Assembly: GCF_019200975.1 (NCBI RefSeq)
Contig: NZ_JAHTMR010000002.1
Span: 355,679-419,678 of the forward strand
Direction of reading: 5' to 3'
DNA: 64,000 nt
Source of the DNA: Pseudomonas sp. PD9R
GTDB lineage: Bacteria; Pseudomonadota; Gammaproteobacteria; Pseudomonadales; Pseudomonadaceae
Shown: positions 57,487 to 64,000 of the stretch, one piece after another
Numbering within the stretch: position 1 is the first letter of the stretch
Layout of the letters: each line of letters starts with the position of its first letter
Notes under the pieces: model-generated
Database searches by the model: none
What the model was told of the DNA's origin: nothing
The model's input: only the letters and a program-made list of their open reading frames with translations
Position numbers and translations under genes: made by a program

Positions 57487-57576
57487 AATTGACCGCCCGG
57501 CCCGACCCTGTTCCCAAATCCCTCAAGGGCTGGAACAATGCGGGCCACTTTGTAGAGCTTATCCGGGGAGTTGCGG

Positions 57577-58722
57577 GTGCAGATTCAGGGTTTTTACGAG
57601 CTTAAGTTCGAAGCGGTACGCGAGGCGTTCGCGGCGCTGTTCGACGATCCTCAGGAACGTGGCGCAGCGTTGTGCATCCAGATCGGTGGCGAAACCGTCG
57701 TCGACCTCTGGGCGGGCACCGCCGACAAGGATGGCGCGCAAGCCTGGCACAGCGACACCATCGCCAACCTGTTCTCCTGCACCAAAACCTTCACCGCCGT
57801 CACTGCCCTGCAACTGGTCGCCGAAGGCAAACTGCAACTGGATGCCCCGGTTGCTCGCTACTGGCCGGAGTTTGCTGCCGCCGGCAAAGCATCCGTGACC
57901 CTGCGCCAACTGCTCTGCCATCAGGCCGGTCTGCCGGCGCTCCGCGAGTTGCTGGCCCCCGAAGCCCTTTACGACTGGCAAACCATGGTCGACGCTCTGG
58001 CCGCCGAAGCGCCATGGTGGACGCCGGGCGAGGGCCACGGGTATGCGGCGATCACCTATGGCTGGCTGGTGGGTGAATTGTTGCGCCGTGCCGACGGTCG
58101 CGGGCCGGGTGAGTCCATCGTGGCACGGATCGCCAAGCCTTTGGGCCTGGATTTCCATGTCGGCCTGGCGGATGAAGAATTTGATCGCGTGGCGCACATT
58201 GCCCGTGGCAAGGGCAACGTCGGCGATGCGGCGGCCCAACGCCTGCTGCAAGTAACCATGCGCGAGCCAACCGCCATGACCACCCGTGCGTTTACTAACC
58301 CGCCGTCGATCATGACCAGCACCAACAAGCCGGAATGGCGACGCATGCAGCAACCGGCGGCTAATGGCCACGGCAATGCCCGCAGCCTGGCCGGCTTCTA
58401 CGCCGGTTTGCTCGATGGCAGCCTGCTGGAAGGCGAAATGCTCGATGAGCTGACCCGCGAGCACAGCCTCGGCGAAGACAAGACTTTACTGACCCGGACC
58501 CGTTTCGGTCTGGGTTGCATGCTCGATCAGCCGGACGTGCCCAATGCAACCTATGGCCTTGGCCCGCGTGCTTTCGGTCATCCGGGCGCTGGCGGCTCTA
58601 TTGGTTTTGCTGACCCGGAGCACGATGTCGCTTTCGGTTTTGTGACAAATACACTGGGGCCGTACGTCTTGATGGATCCGCGCGCACAAAAACTTGTGCG
58701 GGTACTGGCCACTTGTCTGTAA
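57577..58722 (+). CDS. Serine hydrolase of the beta-lactamase/EstB family
   Basis: This 381-residue protein has the class C beta-lactamase-like fold: SCTK (Ser-x-x-Lys) near residue 68, YAAITYGWLVGE (Tyr of the second motif) and HPGAGGSIGFADPEH (third motif). No signal peptide is visible, suggesting a cytoplasmic esterase rather than a beta-lactamase. GTG at 57577 is chosen because GGGGAG lies six bases upstream. Confidence 0.88.
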   Translation: MQIQGFYELKFEAVREAFAALFDDPQERGAALCIQIGGETVVDLWAGTADKDGAQAWHSDTIANLFSCTKTFTAVTALQLVAEGKLQLDAPVARYWPEFAAAGKASVTLRQLLCHQAGLPALRELLAPEALYDWQTMVDALAAEAPWWTPGEGHGYAAITYGWLVGELLRRADGRGPGESIVARIAKPLGLDFHVGLADEEFDRVAHIARGKGNVGDAAAQRLLQVTMREPTAMTTRAFTNPPSIMTSTNKPEWRRMQQPAANGHGNARSLAGFYAGLLDGSLLEGEMLDELTREHSLGEDKTLLTRTRFGLGCMLDQPDVPNATYGLGPRAFGHPGAGGSIGFADPEHDVAFGFVTNTLGPYVLMDPRAQKLVRVLATCL

Positions 58723-58787
58723 ATCACGCTCAAGGGTGCCGGAGCTGGAACCCGAAAGCCTTTTCAGTTTCCAACCGTCTGTTTATG

Positions 58788-58812
58788 CAGGCCAATCCGG
58801 CCTGATTTTTTT
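58788..58812 (+). terminator. Rho-independent terminator after the serine hydrolase
   Basis: CAGGCC-aatcc-GGCCTG followed by ATTTTTTT. Confidence 0.85.
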
Positions 58813-58835
58813 GACTTCATTTTTGTGGATATCCA

Positions 58836-59939
58836 ATGTCATCCAAACCAACCCTCGCCTTGGCACTGTGCTTCGCAATTACCGGTTGCGCACAGACTCC
58901 TAAAAATGATGCAGACGGCGGTAGCTGGTGGCCGTTCGGTTCATCCGACAAAGTCGCGGCCAAAGAGCCGGCCCCGGCGCCCTTGAAGCCAGCCGTCAGC
59001 GCTCCTGTCACCAAGACTGAAAGCAGCAGCCACTGGTACTGGCCGTTTGGCTCTGATGACGACACCAACAAGCCGGCCGACAAAGTCGCAGTAAAACCGG
59101 AAGTGAAACCTGAAGCCAAACCTGCCGTTATCGCCAAGGCTGATGCCGATACCGGCAGCAAGTGGTGGTGGCCGTTCGGCGGCAAAGAACAGAGCACGGC
59201 CAAAGCCGTGCCGATGCCTGATCCGAAAGTTACCCAGGCCTGGCTTGATGACTACGAGCCACGCTTGCGTGATGCGATCAAGGACAGCAACCTGAAACTG
59301 GAACGCCGTGAAAACGTGCTGGTGGTGATCGCGCCGGTCGAAGGCTCGTTCAACCCGGACCGTCCGGCCATGCTGCTGCCGGTAACCCTCGGCCCGTTCA
59401 CCCGTGTTGCGAAAATCCTCGAAGTCGATCCGAAGACCGCCGTGCTGGTACTTGGCCACAGTGATACGTCGGGCGCCGCACCGGCCAACGTCAAGTTGAG
59501 CCAGGAACGTGCCCAGGCTGTAGCGGCGATTTTCCGTCTCAGTGGTTTGCAGCGTGATCGCTTGATGCTGCGCGGTATGGGCGGTGAAGCCCCGCGTGCC
59601 GCCAACGACAGCGTCGAAGGTCGTGCCCTGAACCGTCGCGTGGAACTGATGGTGACGCCGCAAAACACCATGGTTGCGTTGCTGAGCAAGTACAACATGC
59701 CGGCCCCGGCGCCAGTGACTATGGTTGCCGTACAAGACGTCAAGCCTGTCGCCAAACCTGTTGTTCCGGCGCCAGCCGCGAAGAAAGCAGATGTGCCTTC
59801 GGCGAAAAAAGCACCGGCCAAGAAAACCGCTGCCAAAAAGGCACCGGCTAAAACTGCAACCCCGGCGAAAAAGACGGCACCGGCCAAAGCCGCTGTCGAT
59901 CCAAAGAAAGCCGTCGCCGCCGATACCACAAAGCAGTGA
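58836..59939 (+). CDS. OmpA-family lipoprotein with W-P-F-G repeats and histone-like tail
   Basis: This 367-residue protein has lipobox ITGC (Cys18). Three spaced aromatic repeats follow in the first 115 residues: SWWPFGSSDK, HWYWPFGSDDD and KWWWPFGGKEQ, separated by Ala/Pro/Lys-rich linkers. The OmpA peptidoglycan-binding domain is in the middle (LVLGHSDTSGAAPANVKLSQERAQAV...ALNRRVELMVTP), and a Lys/Ala/Pro-rich H1-like tail ends it (KKAPAKKTAAKKAPAKTATP). The repeats and tail are unusual for this family. Role unknown. Confidence 0.85.
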   Translation: MSSKPTLALALCFAITGCAQTPKNDADGGSWWPFGSSDKVAAKEPAPAPLKPAVSAPVTKTESSSHWYWPFGSDDDTNKPADKVAVKPEVKPEAKPAVIAKADADTGSKWWWPFGGKEQSTAKAVPMPDPKVTQAWLDDYEPRLRDAIKDSNLKLERRENVLVVIAPVEGSFNPDRPAMLLPVTLGPFTRVAKILEVDPKTAVLVLGHSDTSGAAPANVKLSQERAQAVAAIFRLSGLQRDRLMLRGMGGEAPRAANDSVEGRALNRRVELMVTPQNTMVALLSKYNMPAPAPVTMVAVQDVKPVAKPVVPAPAAKKADVPSAKKAPAKKTAAKKAPAKTATPAKKTAPAKAAVDPKKAVAADTTKQ

Positions 59940-59963
59940 TTCGTTAACCAAAAGGAATGCGCC

Positions 59964-60611
59964 ATGACCAAGGCCCTGGCTGATATGCGCCGCGACTACA
60001 CCCGTGATGGCCTGACCGAGGCGCAAGCTCCGGTCGAGCCGTTTGCGCTGTTTCACCAATGGTTCGCTGACGCGGTGAAAACCGAACAGGTGCCGGTGGA
60101 GGCGAACGCCATGACCTTGGCCACTGTCGATCAGGAGGGTCGACCGCATTGCCGCATCCTGCTTCTCAAGGGCCTGGATGCGCAGGGCTTTACCTTTTTC
60201 ACCAACTACGACAGTGCCAAAGGTCAACACATGGCCGCGAATCCATTCGCGGCCATGACTTTTTTCTGGCCAACCCTGGAGCGCCAGGTGCGCATCGAAG
60301 GGCGGGTGGTAAAGGTCACGTCCGAAGAGTCCGATGCTTATTATCAGGTTCGTCCGCTGGGCAGCCGTCTCGGTGCCTGGGCTTCACCTCAGAGCCGAGT
60401 GATCGCTGATCGCGCCGAACTGGAAGGGTTGCTCAAGAACACTGAACAACGTTTCAGCGACACTCAGCCTCACTGCCCGGAACATTGGGGCGGCTATCGC
60501 CTGCTGCCCGAACGCATTGAGTTCTGGCAGGGCCGTCCGAGCCGCCTGCACGACCGCCTCAACTATCGTTTGCAGGGTGCCGACTGGATTCTTGAACGTC
60601 TGGCACCCTAA
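59964..60611 (+). CDS. pdxH: Pyridoxamine 5'-phosphate oxidase
   Basis: This 215-residue FMN enzyme has [69 protein letters not shown] (substrate and FMN binding) and [24 protein letters not shown] (C-terminal signature). It makes pyridoxal 5'-phosphate. It follows the W-P-F-G lipoprotein gene by 24 bases. Confidence 0.96.
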   Translation: MTKALADMRRDYTRDGLTEAQAPVEPFALFHQWFADAVKTEQVPVEANAMTLATVDQEGRPHCRILLLKGLDAQGFTFFTNYDSAKGQHMAANPFAAMTFFWPTLERQVRIEGRVVKVTSEESDAYYQVRPLGSRLGAWASPQSRVIADRAELEGLLKNTEQRFSDTQPHCPEHWGGYRLLPERIEFWQGRPSRLHDRLNYRLQGADWILERLAP

Positions 60612-60616
60612 GCAGT

Positions 60617-60853
60617 CTACCGCTCGGGATAGCCTGCCGCAGTGGCCTCCAGCCATTGCGGCAGGTCTCGACGCTTGATTTTTTGCCTTTGAGCGTTCGC
60701 CAGTTGCTGGAGCATGAACGCTTTTTTTCGTTCGTCCTTGCCAGCCAGCGCTAACGCCAGGTCGCGGTCCATCCAGCGTTTGACCCGCACGTACAGCCAC
60801 CCGTGGAAGTACAGGCCAGCAGCGGTAGTGACGATAATGATAAAGTAATCCAT
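60617..60853 (-). CDS. Small membrane-anchored protein
   Basis: This 78-residue protein has one N-terminal helix (MDYFIIIVTTAAGLYFHGWL) and a strongly basic cytoplasmic part (RKKAFMLQQLANAQRQKIKRRDLPQWLEATAAG). Convergent with pdxH, five bases apart. No family is recognised. Confidence 0.7.
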   Translation of the reverse strand: MDYFIIIVTTAAGLYFHGWLYVRVKRWMDRDLALALAGKDERKKAFMLQQLANAQRQKIKRRDLPQWLEATAAGYPER

Positions 60854-61020
60854 GAAAATCCTGTTTCAGTAGCGCAGATCGACGAATTTGCCGCTACCGT
60901 GTGGTGATTTCGTGAAAGTGCCTGTACAAGGCCTGAATCAAACCAATTTTACCCCGGCGATGCCGTGACAGGCGTCAAGCTGCGGAGTTAAATGCTTACC
61001 TGTCCTTTGGAGTTGATGCT

Positions 61021-61485
61021 ATGCGTAAGTCTGTTCTGCTGGTTGCTTCCTTTTCCACGATGGCGATGTTGCTTACCGGCTGCCAATCGAGCCTGACCGG
61101 TGACTCCTACTCCCGTGACGAAGCGCGTCGCGTGCAGACCGTTCGCATGGGCACCATCGAATCGCTGCGTCCGGTGAAAATCGAAGGCACCAAAACCCCG
61201 ATCGGCGGTATCGCCGGTGCAGCCGTCGGCGGCGTTGGCGGCAGCGCCATCGGCGGCGGTAAAGGTAGCATCGTCGCAGCAGTCATCGGCGCAGTCGCCG
61301 GCGGCCTGGTGGGTTCAGCCGCTGAAGAAGGCCTGACTCGCACCCAAGGCGTTGAAGTCACCGTCCGCGAAGACGACGGCAGCATGCGCGCCTACGTCCA
61401 GGAAGTTCAGCCAAACGAAGTATTCCGTGTGGGTGAGCGCGTGCGGATTTCCACTGTGGGCGGGACGAGTCGCGTTTCGCACTAA
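61021..61485 (+). CDS. slyB: SlyB-like glycine-zipper outer-membrane lipoprotein
   Basis: This 154-residue protein has lipobox LTGC (Cys21) and a glycine zipper (GGIAGAAVGGVGGSAIGGGK, then VAAVIGAVAGGLVGSAAEEG), typical of the SlyB/17-kDa antigen family. The family supports outer-membrane integrity and is often PhoP-controlled. TTTGGAG is eight bases before the ATG. Confidence 0.92.
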   Translation: MRKSVLLVASFSTMAMLLTGCQSSLTGDSYSRDEARRVQTVRMGTIESLRPVKIEGTKTPIGGIAGAAVGGVGGSAIGGGKGSIVAAVIGAVAGGLVGSAAEEGLTRTQGVEVTVREDDGSMRAYVQEVQPNEVFRVGERVRISTVGGTSRVSH

Positions 61486-61506
61486 GCGGGCACGGGTAAA
61501 AAATGA

Positions 61507-61538
61507 AAACCCCGATCAGGTGACTGGTCGGGGTTTTT
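61507..61538 (+). terminator. Rho-independent terminator after slyB
   Basis: AAAACCCCGAtCAGgtgaCTGgTCGGGGTTTTT is a strong stem with a T-run. Confidence 0.9.
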
Positions 61539-61554
61539 GATTTTTATTGGGCGT

Positions 61555-61809
61555 CTACCATTTGTCGCGATAGACGAATGCTACTTGGTAGTCGTAAGAA
61601 TATAAGTCTAAGGCATGGTGGAAATGCGGCTGAAGCACACTGATCCAGCTGGAAATAACATCAAACCCACCATTGTTGATGTTGTTTTCAACTCGCATTC
61701 CGAGCTCTTCAATTACGTAACCGTCATCTCCAAAATCTTTCGACAATTCCTCTCCTTCGCCCAGTTCTGTGTTCTTGTCATACCACTCAAGCCTTATTCT
61801 CAGTCCCAT
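61555..61809 (-). CDS. Colicin E3-type (cloacin family) immunity protein
   Basis: This 84-residue protein reads MGLRIRLEWYDKNTELGEGE, then DFGDDGYVIEELG and GGFDVISSWISVLQPHFHHALDLYSYDYQVAFVYRDKW. The alignment with the colicin E3 immunity protein is residue-for-residue in its key segments (MGLKLxLxWFDK, SKDFGDDGSV, NNGxFDVIxxW, QPYFxH, F-Y-R-D). It neutralises the rRNase encoded immediately upstream (gap of seven bases). The gene is AT-rich (about 43% GC by hand count) compared with ~60% around it, as expected of acquired bacteriocin genes. Confidence 0.93.
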   Translation of the reverse strand: MGLRIRLEWYDKNTELGEGEELSKDFGDDGYVIEELGMRVENNINNGGFDVISSWISVLQPHFHHALDLYSYDYQVAFVYRDKW

Positions 61810-61816
61810 AGTCGTC

Positions 61817-63046
61817 TCATAAATATTTTTTGATGCTGCGGTTCTTTTTTGGGGGATCGATTTGCTCGCCGGTTCTATGGTCGAACGACCCGAGGTGACT
61901 ACCATCGCTTGAGCGATAAGCCTCAAGTTCACCGTGGAGAAAGTCCCATTCGTAAATTGTTCTACCTTTTGCATCAATCCAGCGATCTCGGAGGCCTCCC
62001 TTATACGGGGTTTTCTTTTTTGCTCTTTTCAGGTCAGGAAATGCGGTGATGTCTTCTGTCTCAGGAGCCGGGTGATAGGTATGACCAGCTTCGGCGGTAC
62101 CTTTGCCGCGAATACTCATCACAATATAAACCGGCTTCACCAACGACCCCGCCGGAAACACAAGAATGAAATCCTTGTAATCCGGCGGATAAACCGGATT
62201 GACGATGATGCCGTCAGCCTGTTTCGTCGGTGGGTAAACCCAGATATGTGGCGCTTGTGGGGCGGCTTCCAGTTTGGGGATGCCGAGGACGTCCGAAGCG
62301 TCGGCGGCTGGGGTCCAGATCAGTTCGATGCCTTCGCCGAGGTCGGCGACGTATTGGCTGTCGCGCGATGTGATTTGCACGACATCGACCATTTCCCAGT
62401 CACGATTTTTGCCGGTGTAAAACCCATAACCCTTGAGGCTGCCGTCGGACTGCTGTTCCACCGTGAGGCGGACGCGAGTGCGGGCCTGTTTGAGCGCGCG
62501 TAATTGATCTTCTGTGTAAAGAGCGCTGTCGCCCAGGCTGGGCGTCCAGAACAATGCGACTACGCCGGCCAACACGGCGGTTCCAACTGCCCCGATTACC
62601 GCAGCGGCACCTATCCCGGGTGCGACGAGAGCCGGCGCGGTTAATGCCAGACGCCCGATGCCCAGCGCAAGGGTAGAGCCGCTAATTGTTTCGAGGTTCA
62701 GCAGACCCCCATCGCCTACCTCACGCGCACCCAGCCAGGCGATTTCGCCGTAGTCTTCAAGGCTATCGGTGCGCACCATTCCCGAAGGATTGGCGTAATC
62801 GATGATCGCGTCCGGCAGGTTGCAGGACTTGGCGAAGACGCATCCGGCTCGAACGGGTGAAGTGGGTGCCGCGACGATCTGACGGCCGCGTTCGAAGGCC
62901 TCTTGCCTGGCGAGCATGGCTTCGTAGGCTGCCTGTCTGGCGTCGCGCTCTGCCAGTTCGGTGGCGCTCATGAGCCGGTAGGTGACGTGATGCCCGTCAC
63001 CTTGCGGCGGGTTTTTCACCTGGGGGATGTGCTTGTTGCCAGCCAC
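61817..63046 (-). CDS. S-type pyocin-like bacteriocin with colicin E3-type 16S rRNase domain
   Basis: In this 409-residue protein the C-terminal ~100 residues align with the colicin E3 nuclease, including HTYHPAPETEDI, YEWDFLHGELEAYRSSDGSH and SIKKYL. The catalytic Asp368, His371, Glu375 and Arg403 (equivalent to D510, H513, E517, R545 of ColE3) are all present. The N-terminal and central part (CVFAKSCNLPDAI..., LFWTPSLGDSALY, ...WTPAADASDVLGIPKLE) is the pyocin S domain shared with other Pseudomonas bacteriocins; no TonB-dependent receptor-binding or signal region is visible. It should cleave 16S rRNA in the decoding centre. GTG start at 63046 with AGGA seven bases upstream. Confidence 0.9.
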   Translation of the reverse strand: MAGNKHIPQVKNPPQGDGHHVTYRLMSATELAERDARQAAYEAMLARQEAFERGRQIVAAPTSPVRAGCVFAKSCNLPDAIIDYANPSGMVRTDSLEDYGEIAWLGAREVGDGGLLNLETISGSTLALGIGRLALTAPALVAPGIGAAAVIGAVGTAVLAGVVALFWTPSLGDSALYTEDQLRALKQARTRVRLTVEQQSDGSLKGYGFYTGKNRDWEMVDVVQITSRDSQYVADLGEGIELIWTPAADASDVLGIPKLEAAPQAPHIWVYPPTKQADGIIVNPVYPPDYKDFILVFPAGSLVKPVYIVMSIRGKGTAEAGHTYHPAPETEDITAFPDLKRAKKKTPYKGGLRDRWIDAKGRTIYEWDFLHGELEAYRSSDGSHLGSFDHRTGEQIDPPKKNRSIKKYL

Positions 63047-63074
63047 TGACTGTCCTTGTGTGTTCGTCCATCGG

Positions 63075-63093
63075 CAGCCCTTGAAAAGGGCTG
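63075..63093 (-). other. Perfect hairpin in the bacteriocin gene leader
   Basis: CAGCCCTT-gaa-AAGGGCTG is a perfect 8-bp stem about 30-48 bases upstream of the GTG start (on the minus strand). No LexA-type CTG-N10-CAG site was found in this leader. Confidence 0.6.
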
Positions 63094-63167
63094 CACGACG
63101 TTAACGAACGGGACCGGGTGTGGCTGTAGGACGAGTCTTTGATGCTCCTAAGAGTTGTCTCTGATTT

Positions 63168-64000
63168 TCAGGACGGCAGCGCAGCGTTCTTGCGACTCGC
63201 CGCCGCCGTCACCGCATAACCGATCAACGCCGCCAGGATAGAGCCGGTCAAAATCCCCATGCGGTCCATCCCGGCGTATTCACTGGCGCCCGGTACAAAG
63301 GCCAGGGAACCGACGAACAGACTCATGGTGAAACCGATGCCGCAGAGAATCGCCACCCCCAGCACCTGACCCCAATTCGCACCTTGGGGCAGGGCGGCGA
63401 TGCCGATTTTCACCGCCAGCCAGGTCAGGCCGAATACACCGACAGTTTTGCCCAGCAGCAGGCCGACGGCGATGCCCATTGGCACGTGATGGGTGAAGCT
63501 CTCGACGGTGACACCGCTCAAGGACAGGCCGGCGTTGGCAAAGGCGAACAGCGGCAGGATGCCGAAGGCCACCCACGGATGCAGCGCGTGCTCCAGTGCC
63601 AGCAGTGGCGATGGTTCGGCGTTTTTCGTCCGCAGGGGAATGCAGAAGGCCAGGGTTACACCGGCCAGTGTGGCGTGCACGCCGCTCTTCAGTACACAAA
63701 CCCAGAGGATCAAACCGATGATCATGTACGGCCCAAGCTTGACCACGCCAAGCCGATTCATCCCGATCAGTGCTGCGATACAAGCCGCGGCCAGTGCCAG
63801 GGACAAGGTAGAGAGTGCGCCGGAATAGAAGATCGCAATGATGATGATCGCGCCAAGGTCATCAATGATGGCGAGCGTCATCAGGAACAATTTGAGCGAC
63901 GCCGGAACCCGTTTTCCCAGCAACGCCAGCACACCTAGCGCGAAGGCGATGTCGGTGGCGGTCGGAATTGCCCAGCCGTCCAGGGCAGGTGGATTGTCAC
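63168..64000 (-). CDS. nhaA: Na+/H+ antiporter NhaA (3' part; N-terminus cut by window edge)
   Basis: The frame stays open to base 64000 and contains [23 protein letters not shown] and [10 protein letters not shown], the paired Asp of the NhaA ion-binding site, then about seven further helices and a C-terminus ending RKNAALPS. NhaA exchanges two H+ for one Na+ under alkaline or salt stress. The N-terminal third is outside the window. Confidence 0.95.
   Translation of the reverse strand, partial: DNPPALDGWAIPTATDIAFALGVLALLGKRVPASLKLFLMTLAIIDDLGAIIIIAIFYSGALSTLSLALAAACIAALIGMNRLGVVKLGPYMIIGLILWVCVLKSGVHATLAGVTLAFCIPLRTKNAEPSPLLALEHALHPWVAFGILPLFAFANAGLSLSGVTVESFTHHVPMGIAVGLLLGKTVGVFGLTWLAVKIGIAALPQGANWGQVLGVAILCGIGFTMSLFVGSLAFVPGASEYAGMDRMGILTGSILAALIGYAVTAAASRKNAALPS

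Noticed and set aside
63047..63170. LexA or PrtN-like box for the bacteriocin gene
   Set aside because: No CTG-N10-CAG match and no recognisable P-box was found by eye; only a perfect hairpin is present.

Overview
The window is a 64 kb stretch of chromosome from a member of the Pseudomonas fluorescens group. The evidence is gene order (mutS | tailocin site | cinA-recA-recX; tapT-erdR-dgkA; finR/fpr; mprF-VirJ; aotJQM-esterase-aotP), Pseudomonas-type proteins throughout, roughly 60% GC, and many paired GTAGGAGCTGCCG-type REP elements between genes. It is mostly core genome, with small accessory pieces. Family names come from my own reading of the protein sequences; no database search was run.

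Region by region. 1-5.0 kb: start of mutS (continues past the left edge), a stripped-down R/F-type tailocin locus (prtR-like repressor and holin only), then cinA-like amidase, recA with a LexA box, and recX. 5-16.6 kb: LOG-family protein, small conserved proteins, TapT, ErdR, DgkA, the finR/fpr pair, TrmO, RhlG-like reductase, a DUF1456 protein, an RsuA-type pseudouridine synthase, a GNAT protein and RimO. 16.9-23 kb: Kup, then a coupled mprF-VirJ pair for aminoacyl-phosphatidylglycerol metabolism. 23-31 kb: two duplicated initiator tRNA genes, dinB with a LexA box, a lipoprotein with proS, AmpG, an alkyltransferase-like protein and a DUF481 protein. 31-44 kb: cold-shock protein, dcd, and a four-gene 'ligase-associated' DNA repair set (PdeM, Lhr-Core helicase, ATP-dependent ligase, exonuclease) that is split in two by a basic amino-acid ABC transport operon. 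44-52 kb: QuiP-type acylase, an isochorismatase-fold protein lacking its catalytic Cys, two SEC-C zinc-motif proteins, two tandem OmpA-type lipoproteins each with its ribosome binding site inside a hairpin, a DUF1145 protein and a collagen-like exported protein. 52-61.5 kb: CopD-like protein, dinG with a LexA-like box, a GH50-like hydrolase, a serine hydrolase, an OmpA-type lipoprotein with a repeated W-P-F-G motif and histone-like tail, pdxH and a SlyB-like lipoprotein. 61.5-64 kb: a colicin E3-type rRNase bacteriocin with its immunity gene, and the 3' part of nhaA.

Two themes stand out. The first is DNA damage: LexA-type boxes precede recA, dinB and dinG, the self-cleaving PrtR-type repressor should respond to RecA, and the ligase-associated repair set lies nearby. 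The second is interbacterial antagonism, with an emptied tailocin site near one end and an intact rRNase bacteriocin module at the other. The most interesting items are the emptied tailocin locus that keeps its regulatory circuit and holin, the hairpin-sequestered start sites of the tandem OmpA-like genes, the bacteriocin module without a recognisable receptor-binding region, and the W-P-F-G repeat lipoprotein.
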